Assembly (NCBI RefSeq): GCF_000204195.1
Contig: NZ_AFBG01000022.1
Location: forward strand, 248,001 to 312,000
Direction: 5' to 3'
From: Acidovorax radicis N35
Lineage (GTDB): Bacteria > Pseudomonadota > Gammaproteobacteria > Burkholderiales > Burkholderiaceae_C
Length of the DNA: 64,000 bases
The position numbers and the translations under genes were made by a program. Below, piece after piece: positions 36,285 through 45,024 of the stretch. The notes beneath the pieces are model-generated. The model was not told the origin of the DNA. It made no database searches and worked only from the letters and a program-made list of their open reading frames with translations. Every line of letters begins with the position of its first letter. The first letter of the stretch is position 1.

Positions 36285-38033
36285 TCAGTGCCCATAAACA
36301 CGCAGGCCCACCAGCACCACCACCGCCAAGCCCAACGCGAGCGTGGTGAACTGCCAGAAAACGACCGGATTGCGCTCCACGAGCGGTACAGCCCGCTTGT
36401 GCTGAAACTGCAGGCCGGGTGAGTGCAGGTCGTGCAGGAACTCTGACACGGCCTCTTGGCGCTTGAGCGGGTCTGGGTGCAGTGCTTTCTGCAGCACGCC
36501 ATCCAGCCAGTCCGGTAGCTCGGGCCGATGGTGGCGCACGGGTACATACCTTAGCCCTTTCAGATCTGCCGGAGAGCGTATGCGTACGACCTGCAGGCCA
36601 TAGGGGAGCTGTGCCGTCAGCATCTGGTAGGCCAAAACCGCGAGGGAAAACAGATCGGAACGGGCTGTGCCCACCTGGCCAACAAAGCACTCGGGGGCGG
36701 TGTACTGCAAGGTGCCCGCGATAGGAGGTGCTTCGTGGGCGCCGGGCGTTGCGGGTGCCAGCCCTGCCACCAGGGTGGACCCGAAATCGATGATGCGCAC
36801 GGTACCGGTGCGGTCGATCATCACGTTTTCAGGCCGCAAGTCCTGGTGCAACATTTCCTTGTTGTGAAATGCGTGCAGCCCTTTGGCGACCTGGCCAATG
36901 ATGCTGCGCACGGCGTCGAGGTCTGGGTGGGGATGGTCCACCATCCACTGAGCCAACGTCTGGCCCTCCACAAACTCCATTGCCACATACACATGCTGGC
37001 GAGATCGATCACTGACATGGGGCCTGAGCACATGGGTGCTGTGGATACGCCGGGCCACCCACTCTTCCAGCAGAAATTGATCAAGATAGCCCGGGTCATC
37101 ACTCAGCGCCGTAGACGGTGTTTTGAGCACCACCTGCTGCCCTGTCCGCTCGTCCACGGCTAGATGCACGTGGCTGCGTGAACTGGCATGCAGTTCACGC
37201 ACCACGCGGTAGCCCTCGAACAGCATGCGCGGTGACAGCGTTGGTGGCAGCGCCAGCCCCTCGCGCAGTACCTGCAGGTTATGGGGGCTGGGCTCTGGCA
37301 ACGCATCAATGCGCAGCAACTGCACCGTCATGTCGTCGTCAGCGCCCCGCGCCTGAGCGAGGGTGATCAGTGCTTCGGCAGCGCTGTCGAAGTCGTCGGC
37401 AAAACGGGACAACGCGTGGTGCACGTCCGAAGCATCGAAATACGCGTAGGCCCCATCTGTCGCCAGGACATAAAGGGCACCGACCTCAGCCACCATGCAG
37501 GCATAGTCGATCTCCACGTTGTCGCTGGCGCCGAGCGCGCGGCCCAGGAACGACTCCAAGGAGGAAAGATGGACACGGTGGTCCTTCGTTAGTTGCTCCA
37601 ATGAGTGCGCATGCAGGCGATATATGCGTGCGTCACCGACATGCAATACGTGGACTTCGCGGCCTTTCAGAATCAACGCACTGAAGGTGCAGACGTAGCC
37701 GCGATCCTTGTCGAACCGCGCGTGGCTGCGCATGGTTTGCGCATGCAGCCACGCATTGGTGGCACCGAGCACGCGCTGCGCCGACCTGCGCACCGACCAG
37801 GCGTCGGACGTGGCGTAGTAGTCGTCCAGAAAGCTGCGCACCGCGGCGGCGCTGGCCTCCTGGCTGACGGCGCTGGAGCCAATGCCGTCGGCGAGCGCAA
37901 CGGCGATGCCTTTGGAGGTGCGCAGCGGCTCGGCCGGCAGCATGGCGCCGTGAAAGTCCTGGTTGACGCCGCCCTGCCCCGCCCGCGAGTGCTGGCCCAG
38001 CGTGACGCCGAGGGTGTTGCTCTTGCCGCTCAT
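36285..38033 (-). CDS. Fused PP2C phosphatase / Ser-Thr protein kinase, tail-anchored
   Basis: The 582-residue protein has a PP2C domain (about residues 8-245: GGVNQDFHGA, ALADGIGS, LHVGDARIYR, RGADDDMTV) and a protein kinase domain (about 270-540: VVLKTPS with the Lys, His396-Asp398 in LHQDLRPENVMI, IDFGS, APE in YTAPECF). The HRD motif reads HQD. A membrane helix near residues 560-578 ends the protein, so it is anchored with both domains in the cytoplasm. It follows the nitrite transporter after 52 bp. A fused protein of this kind also adjoins nirB and nirD in Pseudomonas aeruginosa, so a role in regulating nitrate/nitrite assimilation is likely, but the target is unknown. Confidence 0.88.
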   Translation of the reverse strand: MSGKSNTLGVTLGQHSRAGQGGVNQDFHGAMLPAEPLRTSKGIAVALADGIGSSAVSQEASAAAVRSFLDDYYATSDAWSVRRSAQRVLGATNAWLHAQTMRSHARFDKDRGYVCTFSALILKGREVHVLHVGDARIYRLHAHSLEQLTKDHRVHLSSLESFLGRALGASDNVEIDYACMVAEVGALYVLATDGAYAYFDASDVHHALSRFADDFDSAAEALITLAQARGADDDMTVQLLRIDALPEPSPHNLQVLREGLALPPTLSPRMLFEGYRVVRELHASSRSHVHLAVDERTGQQVVLKTPSTALSDDPGYLDQFLLEEWVARRIHSTHVLRPHVSDRSRQHVYVAMEFVEGQTLAQWMVDHPHPDLDAVRSIIGQVAKGLHAFHNKEMLHQDLRPENVMIDRTGTVRIIDFGSTLVAGLAPATPGAHEAPPIAGTLQYTAPECFVGQVGTARSDLFSLAVLAYQMLTAQLPYGLQVVRIRSPADLKGLRYVPVRHHRPELPDWLDGVLQKALHPDPLKRQEAVSEFLHDLHSPGLQFQHKRAVPLVERNPVVFWQFTTLALGLAVVVLVGLRVYGH

Positions 38034-38085
38034 GGCACAGGTGTACACGCACGCAGGGCCGGACCGTTCCGGCCCTGCAGCGTCT

Positions 38086-38898
38086 TCAGGCCACGTTGCG
38101 CTTGGGCGCGGTCTTGTAGTGGGTGGAGTACAGCATGGCCCCCACGAACGTCAGGCCGCCCACCAGGTTGCCGATGACGGTGGGAATTTCATTCCAGACC
38201 AGGTAGTCCATGACCGTGAAGTTGCCACCCAGCAGCAGGCCCGAAGGGAACAGGAACATGTTGACGATGCTGTGCTCGAAGCCCATGTAGAAGAACAGGG
38301 CGATGGGGATCCACATGCCGATGGCCTTGCCCGACACCGAGGTGGACATCATGGCCGCCACCACGCCGGTGGACACCATCCAGTTGCACATCACGCCGCG
38401 GACGAACAGGGTCAGCATGCCGGCAGCGCCGTGCGCGGAGTAACCCACAGTGCGGCCCTCGCCGATGTGGCCGATCTTCACGCCGACGGCGTTGGGTGCC
38501 TCGCTGAATCCAAAGGTGAAGATGATGGCCATGAACACCGCCACCATGAAGGCACCTGCGAAGTTGCCGCAGAACACCAGCGTCCAGTTGCGGAAGACGC
38601 CACCCCAGGTGGCGCCAGGACGCTTGTCGAGCACGGCCAGCGGGGCCAGCGTGAACACCCCTGTCAGCAGGTCATAACCCAGCAGGTACAGCAGGATGAA
38701 GCAGCCCGGGAACAGCATTGCGCCCAGGAGCGCGTTGCCGGTGTTCACCGTGACGGTGACGGCGAAGGCGGCGCCCAGTGCCAGCATGGCACCGGCCATG
38801 AAGGAGCGGATCAGCGTGTCGCGGGTGGACATCAGGAGCTTGGATTCACCGGAATCGACCATCTTGGTCACGAACTCGGCGGGGGCGAGGTAGGCCAT
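38086..38898 (-). CDS. Formate/nitrite transporter family channel (NirC-like)
   Basis: The 270-residue integral membrane protein has six hydrophobic segments and the FNT signatures, including GAMLFPGCFILLYLLGYDLLTG, WTLVFCGNFAGA and MGFEHSIVNMF with the central His. The family forms pentameric channels for formate, nitrite or related anions; with nirBD upstream, nitrite uptake or release is most likely. The ATG complementary to 38896-38898 follows an AAAGGA site nine bases upstream. A long leader with three hairpins, one a terminator, precedes it. Confidence 0.9.
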   Translation of the reverse strand: MAYLAPAEFVTKMVDSGESKLLMSTRDTLIRSFMAGAMLALGAAFAVTVTVNTGNALLGAMLFPGCFILLYLLGYDLLTGVFTLAPLAVLDKRPGATWGGVFRNWTLVFCGNFAGAFMVAVFMAIIFTFGFSEAPNAVGVKIGHIGEGRTVGYSAHGAAGMLTLFVRGVMCNWMVSTGVVAAMMSTSVSGKAIGMWIPIALFFYMGFEHSIVNMFLFPSGLLLGGNFTVMDYLVWNEIPTVIGNLVGGLTFVGAMLYSTHYKTAPKRNVA

Positions 38899-38927
38899 TG
38901 AAATTCCTTTGGAATGGGGAACGGACA

Positions 38928-39075
38928 GGCGCCTCGGGGTGATGCACCCCAGGAAGCGCCCCAGGAAGAAGACAAAGAAAAACGGCGTCCGCTGCACCCC
39001 CAGACACCTGGGGGACGCAAGGGACGCCGTTATCCTTGGAAGCGCGATTCCTTTGTCTGCGGCGAGCCGCAGACA
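38928..39075 (-). promoter_or_regulatory. Transporter leader: three hairpins, the middle one an intrinsic terminator
   Basis: On the minus strand, in order: hairpin 1 TGTCTGCGG/CCGCAGACA (39054-39075); hairpin 2 with 10-bp outer arms AACGGCGTCC/GGACGCCGTT (38981-38990, 39022-39031) and 7-bp inner arms, followed by TTTTTCTTT; hairpin 3 GGCGC/GCGCC with inner GGGGTG/CACCCC (38928-38960). The preceding gene encodes an ANTAR antiterminator, so conditional termination is plausible. Confidence 0.6.
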
Positions 39076-39240
39076 GATGGCTGGCAGGCCACCATCAGCC
39101 CGCCCTCCACCACCTTCCTTGCAAGTTCCGTACCCTTGTTGGGGCAGCCCAGGCCGGGGACATTCCCGCAAACCGCGCACGTTCCGGGGGCATGGTGCGG
39201 CGTCGGCCTCACATCAGTGCAGGCCGGGCACCAGCCTGGG

Positions 39241-40554
39241 TCAGGCGGGCTTGTCGCCCTTGCGGTCTGGGTGGGCGAATGCCAGGTCCGGCAGGGATAG
39301 CGTGGCCTCGGCCACATCGAGCAGGCGCCGGTTCTGGTCCATCGAGGTCTTTTGCAGCACGCGAAAGGCGACTTCCTCGTTCATGCCCAGCCGGGCCATC
39401 AGCACGCCCTTGGCACGCTCGATCACCTTGCGCTCGTTGAGCGTGCGGCGCGCTGCTTCGAGCTCGGCTTCCATGCTGGCCATGCGCGCCGACTGAGCCT
39501 GCAGCAGCTCCAGCAGCGAGGCCGATTCGGCCCCCTGCGCTCCCGCTGCCGACTGTTCCACCGCGGTCGGCGCGATGGCGATGTCGAAGAAGCGGTCCAC
39601 CGCGTGCGTGCGCTGCGGCGGGTTGTCGCGCAGGCCGCGCAGCAGGCCCTTGGAGTCCTGCAGGTCCTGCTGGGCCTGCACGATGTGCGCCGCACAGTCC
39701 TCGCGCAGGCGCTGCACCAAGTCCACCTGCAACTGCCACAGGGCCGTGATGCGCTCGGTGCACACGTCGAACCAGGCGTCGCTGAGGTTGCTGTCGAGCG
39801 CGGCACCCGGCCGCACCACGCACAGCGTGCGCCGCAGCCGCTCCAGCTGGGCCATGCCGGGGGCCAGTTGCTGCTGCTCCCAGCGGGTGCGCAGGGCCGC
39901 ATCGGCAAACTCGGCAAAGGCGCGCAGGCTGCGCTCCTGGGCATCGATCAGGTGCAGCACGCGCTGCTGGTGGGCGTCGCTGCCCTGGCCCGAGGCGAAC
40001 AGCAGCGCGCCCATGGCCCGTTCCTGCCCCGCCTCTTCCTGCGCCTGTACCAGATGCACCAGGGCCACGAGCTGGCGCGAGACGCTGGGCAGCCCGGCCG
40101 CATCGGCCACGTGGAAGACCAGCTCGACCAGCCCGGCGATCAGGTGGCTGAACGCGGCAATCGAATCGTGGGCGGTCATCGCCTGCTTGTCGATCTGGCT
40201 GCGCAAGGCGGGCAGTGCATCGAGGCCCAGCAGCGCCCAGGCCATCAGCGACAGGGCCTTGGCTGTGGCGCCCTGCGCAGGCTCGACATGCTGGGCGAAT
40301 TCCCCGCGCAGCTGGGCCTCCAGCGCCACGACCTCCTGCACGATGCGCCCCCGCAGGTCGGCAAAGCGCTGGGCCTTGGAGGCCAGGTAGACGCCCGAAG
40401 CGCCGCGCTCGCGCTGCAGCCCCTCGATCAGCTGCCCGACCACGTCGACCAGCGCGGCCCGGCTGGCAAGGTGGCGCACCGCATCGATCTCGAGCTGGCG
40501 CGAGCGCAGCACGAGGCTGGAAACGGACAAGGGCGCGGCGGCCAGATCGGGCAT
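39241..40554 (-). CDS. Nitrate/nitrite-sensing NIT domain plus ANTAR antiterminator (NasR-like)
   Basis: The 437-residue protein has an N-terminal helical NIT sensor domain (about residues 30-290; LIEGLQRERGASGVYLAS is the typical nitrate-domain start) and a C-terminal ANTAR RNA-binding domain (about 365-425: LNERKVIERAKGVLMARLGMNEEVAFRVLQKTSMDQ). Proteins of this build (NasR of Klebsiella) bind nitrate or nitrite and prevent termination in the leader of assimilation operons. It sits between nirD and the transporter, and a terminator hairpin lies in the transporter leader just downstream. The start at 40554 matches the family N-terminus; longer readings overlap nirD. Confidence 0.85.
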   Translation of the reverse strand: MPDLAAAPLSVSSLVLRSRQLEIDAVRHLASRAALVDVVGQLIEGLQRERGASGVYLASKAQRFADLRGRIVQEVVALEAQLRGEFAQHVEPAQGATAKALSLMAWALLGLDALPALRSQIDKQAMTAHDSIAAFSHLIAGLVELVFHVADAAGLPSVSRQLVALVHLVQAQEEAGQERAMGALLFASGQGSDAHQQRVLHLIDAQERSLRAFAEFADAALRTRWEQQQLAPGMAQLERLRRTLCVVRPGAALDSNLSDAWFDVCTERITALWQLQVDLVQRLREDCAAHIVQAQQDLQDSKGLLRGLRDNPPQRTHAVDRFFDIAIAPTAVEQSAAGAQGAESASLLELLQAQSARMASMEAELEAARRTLNERKVIERAKGVLMARLGMNEEVAFRVLQKTSMDQNRRLLDVAEATLSLPDLAFAHPDRKGDKPA

Positions 40555-40615
40555 GCAGTGACTCCGGGATTCAGGATACGCAGATGCTAACCCCGCCCGA
40601 CCCCTGCAGCAGCAT

Positions 40616-40972
40616 TCAGGCGACGGCCACGCTGATGCGCCCGCCCTCGGCGCGCACACCGTGCGCCTGCACCGAATGCTCGGGCGCCTCCAGGCATTCG
40701 CCGGTGCGCAGGTCGAAATGGTTCTTGTACAGCGGCGAGGCGACCACGACGCGCTCGCCCAGGTTGCCGATCAGCCCGCGCGAGAGCACGCTGGCACCCG
40801 ACTTGGGGTCCACGTTGTCGATGGCGAAGAACTGGTCGCTGCCGGTGCGGAACACCGCCACATGGCGGTCGGCCACCAGGGCGCAGACGCCGGTGCTGGG
40901 CAGGATGTCGTCGACCGCGCAGATGTCGGTCCAGGCAAGGGAGTCGGTGCTATTCATGGGGAGTGCGCTCAT
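40616..40972 (-). CDS. nirD: Nitrite reductase small subunit
   Basis: The 118-residue protein has a Rieske-like fold and partners NirB in NADH-dependent assimilatory nitrite reduction. As in E. coli NirD, the Rieske cluster ligands are missing: the second ligand loop reads ASPLYKNHFDLRTGEC, and the first site has no Cys-X-His. So it is structural or regulatory rather than redox-active. It starts 11 bp after the nirB stop. An upstream in-frame ATG at 40987 would overlap nirB; the one at 40972 is preferred. Confidence 0.9.
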   Translation of the reverse strand: MSALPMNSTDSLAWTDICAVDDILPSTGVCALVADRHVAVFRTGSDQFFAIDNVDPKSGASVLSRGLIGNLGERVVVASPLYKNHFDLRTGECLEAPEHSVQAHGVRAEGGRISVAVA

Positions 40973-40983
40973 GTCATTTCCTC

Positions 40984-43521
40984 TCAAGCGGCTTGGCGGA
41001 TGGGGATGACCTTGTTGGGACTACGTTCTTCGGCACGCGCTGGCCGGATCTGACCTCGCTCCTCGACGAAGAGCACGTTCTCGTCGGCCTTGTCGCTGTT
41101 CACGAACGAGCGGAAGCGCTTGCGCGTCTCGGGGTCGGTCACGGCCGTCTTCCACTCGCACTGGTAGGTGGCCACCACGTGCTGCATCTGCGATTCGAGC
41201 TCGGCGCACAGGCCCAGGCTGTCCTTTTGCAAAACATCCTTGAGGTAGTCGAGGCCGCCCTCCAGGTTCTCGCGCCAGGTGCTGGTGCGCTGCAGCCGGT
41301 CGGCCGTGCGCACGTAGAACATCAGCACCCGGTCGATCATGCGCACCAGGTCTTCCTTGGACAGGTCGGAGGCGAACAGCTCGGCATGGCGCGGCTTCAT
41401 GCCGCCGTTGCCGCAGATGTAGAGGTTCCAGCCCTTTTCGGTGGCGATGATGCCGATGTCCTTGCCCTGCGCCTCGGCGCATTCGCGCGTGCAGCCCGAG
41501 ACGCCGAACTTGATCTTGTGCGGTGCGCGCAGGCCCTTGTAGCGGTTCTCCAGCTCCACCGCCAGGCCCACGCTGTCGCCCACGCCATAGCGGCACCAGG
41601 TCGATCCCACGCAGCTCTTGACCGTGCGCAGCGACTTGCCGTACGCATGGCCCGATTCGAAACCGGCCGTGATCAGCTCTTCCCAGATCAGCGGCAGCTG
41701 CTCCAGCCGCGCACCGAACATGTCCACGCGCGCACCGCCCGTGACCTTGGTGTACAGCCCGTACTTCTTGGCCACCTGGCCCACGGCGATCAGGCCGTCG
41801 GGCGTGACCTCGCCGCCGGGCATGCGCGGCACCACCGAGTAGGTGCCGTCCTTCTGGATGTTGCCCAGGTAGTAGTCGTTGCTGTCCTGCAGGCCGGCCA
41901 GCTCCTTCTTGAGCACGAACTCGTTCCAGCACGAGGCGAACACGCTGGCCGCCACGGGCTTGCAGATATCGCAACCCATGCCCTTGCCGTGTTGGGCCAG
42001 CAGGTCCTCGAAGCTCTTGATCTGGCCCACGCGCACCAGGTGGTAGATCTCCTGGCGCGAGTACGCGAAGTGTTCGCAGAGGTGGTTGTTCACCGCCATG
42101 CCGCGGCGCGCCATCTCGGCCTTCATGACCTGGGTGACCAGGGGCACGCAGCCGCCGCAGGTCGCGCCGGCCTTGGTGCAGGCCTTCATCTCGGCGATGG
42201 TGCAGGCACCGTTGCCCACGGCTTCGCAGATGCCGGCTTTGGTGACGTTGTTGCACGAGCAGATCTGCGCCGTGTCGGGCAGCGCGTCCACGCCCAGGCC
42301 GGGTTTGGCCTTGCCGTCGCTGGACGGGAAGATCAGGAATTCGGGGTCCTCGGGCAGGGTGATGCCGTTGAGCGCCATCTGCAGCAGCGTGCCGTACTCG
42401 GTGGCATCGCCGATCAGCACGGCACCCAGCAGCTGCTTGCCGTCTTCGCTGATGACGATCTTCTTGTAGATCTGGCGGCGCTCGTCCACGTACTGGCAGG
42501 TGCGGCTGTGCGGGGTCTTGCCATGGGCGTCGCCGATGCTGGCCACGTCCACGCCCATGAGCTTGAGCTTGGTGCTCATGTCGGCGCCGACAAAGGCGGC
42601 GTCGGTCTCGCCCGCGATGTGGCGGGCCGCCACGCGGGCCATGTCGTAGCCCGGGGCCACCAGGCCGAAGGTCTGCTCGTTCCACGAGGCGCATTCGCCG
42701 ATGGCGTAGACATCGTGGTCGCTGGTGCGGCAGGCGCTGTCGATGGCCACGCCACCGCGCGGGCCGATGGCCAGCAGGCTCTGGCGCGCCAGTTCGTCCC
42801 GCGGGCGAATGCCGGCGGAGAACACGATCATGTCGGTCTCCAGGTAGGTGCCGTCGGCAAACACCATGCGGTGGCGCGCGCGGGCACCATCGGTGATCTC
42901 CTGCGTGTTGCGGCCGGTGTGCACCTGCACGCCCAGTTCCTCGATCTTGGCGCGCAGCACGCGGCCGCCGCCCTCGTCCACCTGCACGGCCATGAGCCGG
43001 GGGGCGAACTCGACCACGTGGGTTTCAAGACCCATGTCGCTCAAGGCCTTGGCGCATTCCAGGCCCAGCAGGCCGCCACCCACGACCACGCCGGTCTTGG
43101 ATTTGGCGCCCGAGGCCTGCATGGCTTCCAGGTCTTCGATAGTGCGGTAGACGAAGCAGTGGTCGCGGTCGCGCCCCGGCACCTGGGGCACGAAGGGGTT
43201 GGAGCCGGTGGCCAGCACCAGCTTGTCGTAGTGGAGCACCTCGCCGTCCACCGTGGTCACGGTGCGGATGCGGCGGTCCACCGATGCGGCCCGCGCCGCC
43301 AGGCGCAGCGTGTAGCCGGTGCGCTCGAAGAAGCCGGGCTCGACCAGGGAAAGCTCGTCGGCCGAAGTACCGCTGAAGAAGGCCGACAGGTGCACCCGGT
43401 CGTAGGCGGGGCGCGGCTCCTCGCACAGCACGGTGACTTCGACGCCGGTCATGCCGGTCTCGGCCAGGCTTTCGAGGAACTTGTGGCCGACCATGCCGTG
43501 GCCAATGAGAACGATTTTCAT
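40984..43521 (-). CDS. nirB: Nitrite reductase [NAD(P)H] large subunit
   Basis: The 845-residue cytoplasmic enzyme reduces nitrite to ammonium. The order of domains is FAD/NAD-binding (residues 1-300; VLIGHGMVGHKFLE and GGGLLGLECAKAL), a BFD-like [2Fe-2S] domain (CSCNNVTKAGIC and TCGGCVPLV) and a sulfite/nitrite reductase siroheme-[4Fe-4S] domain (GSTWCRYG, FGVSGCTRECAEAQ and YICGNGG). All cluster Cys motifs are intact. It heads the minus-strand cluster nirB-nirD-nasR-like-transporter-kinase. No nitrate reductase or NarK-type transporter lies in the window. Confidence 0.96.
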   Translation of the reverse strand: MKIVLIGHGMVGHKFLESLAETGMTGVEVTVLCEEPRPAYDRVHLSAFFSGTSADELSLVEPGFFERTGYTLRLAARAASVDRRIRTVTTVDGEVLHYDKLVLATGSNPFVPQVPGRDRDHCFVYRTIEDLEAMQASGAKSKTGVVVGGGLLGLECAKALSDMGLETHVVEFAPRLMAVQVDEGGGRVLRAKIEELGVQVHTGRNTQEITDGARARHRMVFADGTYLETDMIVFSAGIRPRDELARQSLLAIGPRGGVAIDSACRTSDHDVYAIGECASWNEQTFGLVAPGYDMARVAARHIAGETDAAFVGADMSTKLKLMGVDVASIGDAHGKTPHSRTCQYVDERRQIYKKIVISEDGKQLLGAVLIGDATEYGTLLQMALNGITLPEDPEFLIFPSSDGKAKPGLGVDALPDTAQICSCNNVTKAGICEAVGNGACTIAEMKACTKAGATCGGCVPLVTQVMKAEMARRGMAVNNHLCEHFAYSRQEIYHLVRVGQIKSFEDLLAQHGKGMGCDICKPVAASVFASCWNEFVLKKELAGLQDSNDYYLGNIQKDGTYSVVPRMPGGEVTPDGLIAVGQVAKKYGLYTKVTGGARVDMFGARLEQLPLIWEELITAGFESGHAYGKSLRTVKSCVGSTWCRYGVGDSVGLAVELENRYKGLRAPHKIKFGVSGCTRECAEAQGKDIGIIATEKGWNLYICGNGGMKPRHAELFASDLSKEDLVRMIDRVLMFYVRTADRLQRTSTWRENLEGGLDYLKDVLQKDSLGLCAELESQMQHVVATYQCEWKTAVTDPETRKRFRSFVNSDKADENVLFVEERGQIRPARAEERSPNKVIPIRQAA

Positions 43522-44138
43522 GCTTGCTCATCCTGCAAGAACCCGGGGAACCGCATCAAGGGGTGCAGGATGTGCCGTGCCTTGCGGCACAACGCACCCT
43601 CCGCGGAACCACGGGCGTGGGTTGGAACTACCAAGCGGCCGGCTGCATAAGCCGCGGCTCGCTCGGGTGTTCCGCCATCATTAGCGGAGGGGTTGTTGTC
43701 AGTCCGCAGGCAGCTTCACCGGCGGGTGTCCATCCAACTGCAATATCCATGCCGGGGTGCGATTGGCCTGAGAACCGGGGCAGTGTGGGCTTTCGAGAGG
43801 TCGTGCTCCACGGCTGTCTGCGTGGGCCCTGCGATCTCGCATCAATGCGGTGCACGGCCTCACCAACATAGGGCGAGCACCTGAAGCGGGCCGTTTCAGA
43901 CAGGTTCAGTAGCAGCGGCACGCATGCTTGGCGGTTGACCGGAGGTATGAAACGCCTGAAAGACACACTGCGTGGAAGCTCATGCTGGCTCACCGTGGCG
44001 GACCCGGCCTTCGCTTCGGGCCCGATCGAGCGTCTGCGGTGATTTTTTTGTTTTCAAACCCGCGATCCGGAGGCAGACTCCAGCGAGATGAGATAGCCGT
44101 GAGGAGACCAGCTCCACCGCAACCACGGAGACATCACC
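43522..44138. other. Intergenic region, 617 bp, upstream of nirB
   Basis: No gene is supported. A nested hairpin with outer arms GGGTGC/GCACCC and inner GTGCC/GGCAC lies at 43561-43599, 40-80 bp before the nirB ATG on its strand; it has no T-run. The nirB promoter must lie here. The rest shows no clear repeat or RNA gene. Confidence 0.5.
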
Positions 44139-44339
44139 ATGACAGAACGCAGATCCACAAGCGAAAGGCGCAGCGGCACGGACCGCCGGCAAGAGGAAAA
44201 AGGCTCTCCCACCAATTACGAACGGCGGCGTACGATCGAAGCGCGGCAACCCGAATTGACCGAGCTGCACCTGAGCGAAGAAGAACTTCATGCACTGGGG
44301 TTCAAGCAAGGCGAGCCTGCCCGCAAAAAACCTCGCTGA
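44139..44339 (+). CDS. Small charged hypothetical protein (66 aa)
   Basis: The 66-residue product is highly charged: Arg-rich repeats (TERRSTSERRSGTDRR), then an acidic helix LTELHLSEEELHALGF and a basic end. A GGAG ribosome site lies 11 bases before the ATG. No family is recognised. It is divergent from nirB by 617 bp and convergent with the SSB-like gene. The patterned charge argues that it is real, but it could be spurious. Confidence 0.45.
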   Translation: MTERRSTSERRSGTDRRQEEKGSPTNYERRRTIEARQPELTELHLSEEELHALGFKQGEPARKKPR

Positions 44340-44388
44340 TCCGGGCCGCCCCAGCCATGGCGTCAGCGCAACTCGCCGAGGCTGAATC

Positions 44389-44694
44389 TCAATGCTCGTT
44401 GTCAGCCACGGTGAGCACCCGATGCGCCACCATGTCCAGCGCAGGCCGGGTGACGCCCTGCTTGTCGGTCCAGACCTTGGGCACCAAGCTACCGGCGAGG
44501 GCCAGCGCATCGCCATCGCGCAAGTGGTGCAGGGACGCGCGAACATCGCCGTCAAATGCGATCACATTCACGAACAACGTCTCGCCATCGGCCGTGCTGG
44601 CGCGCACCTTGGCCACGGTGAAGAGCTTGCCCGTCTTGTCGGTACGCTGCTCGGCATCGCCATACAGGCGCCCTGACACCAATCCATCGATCAT
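44389..44694 (-). CDS. Single-stranded DNA-binding protein-like OB-fold protein
   Basis: The 101-residue protein resembles the OB-fold of SSB (GLVSGRLYGDAEQR, KLFTVAKVRA, LFVNVIAFDGDVRASLHHLRDGDALALAGSL) but stops where SSB has its acidic C-terminal tail, so it could bind DNA without the usual partner tip. It was started at the ATG complementary to 44692-44694 because the OB-fold begins there. It lies just outside the prophage boundary, on the chromosome side, and is not obviously part of either neighbouring unit. Confidence 0.65.
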   Translation of the reverse strand: MIDGLVSGRLYGDAEQRTDKTGKLFTVAKVRASTADGETLFVNVIAFDGDVRASLHHLRDGDALALAGSLVPKVWTDKQGVTRPALDMVAHRVLTVADNEH

Positions 44695-44835
44695 GCGAGT
44701 CCTTGACCCCGAAGACGCACTGGGCGCGCGTAGCAACGAGGGCGGTTGTTTGTGGGCACCTGAGGTGAGCCGCAGGGAAGGCGAGCACCCCCCTGCCACC
44801 ACGGCAATTCACGGCACCGATTTCACGGCACCAGC

Positions 44836-44870
44836 AAAAAAGCCCAGAACCTTTCGGTTCTGGGCTTTTG
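44836..44870 (-). terminator. Terminator of the interrupted tRNA gene
   Basis: AAGCCCAGAACC/GGTTCTGGGCTT arms with a short loop; on the minus strand it ends in six T residues. It follows the tRNA 3' remnant by a few bases. Confidence 0.8.
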
Positions 44871-44877
44871 CGATCAA

Positions 44878-44903
44878 TGGTCGGCGTGGCGGGATTCGAA
44901 ATC
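44878..44903 (-). pseudogene. 3' fragment of a tRNA gene (probably tRNA-Pro): prophage left attachment site
   Basis: On the minus strand TTCGAATCC-CGCCACGCCGACCA is a T-loop, acceptor strand and CCA, but the 5' arm of the T-stem no longer pairs. Ending in CGCCGACCA fits tRNA-Pro, which starts CGGCG. A terminator follows. Confidence 0.7.
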
Positions 44904-45024
44904 CTCAGCTAACGCCGTATAAATACTTGCAAAATTGCATCGAGCGATCAGAGTTGCCCCCAAAGTTGCCCCATGCGCCCAACTGCTCCGATTCTCACAC
45001 AGTCGCGGGCAGCGCAACCGCTGT

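Noticed and set aside
39030-39317. Minus-strand ORF with several Cys (CAVCGNVPGLGCPNKG...) upstream of the nitrite channel
   Set aside because: It overlaps the end of the ANTAR gene and runs through the leader hairpins; no ribosome site or family supports it.
44139-44339. Small charged ORF as a toxin-antitoxin member
   Set aside because: There is no partner gene within reach and no toxin or antitoxin motif; it is kept only as a hypothetical protein.
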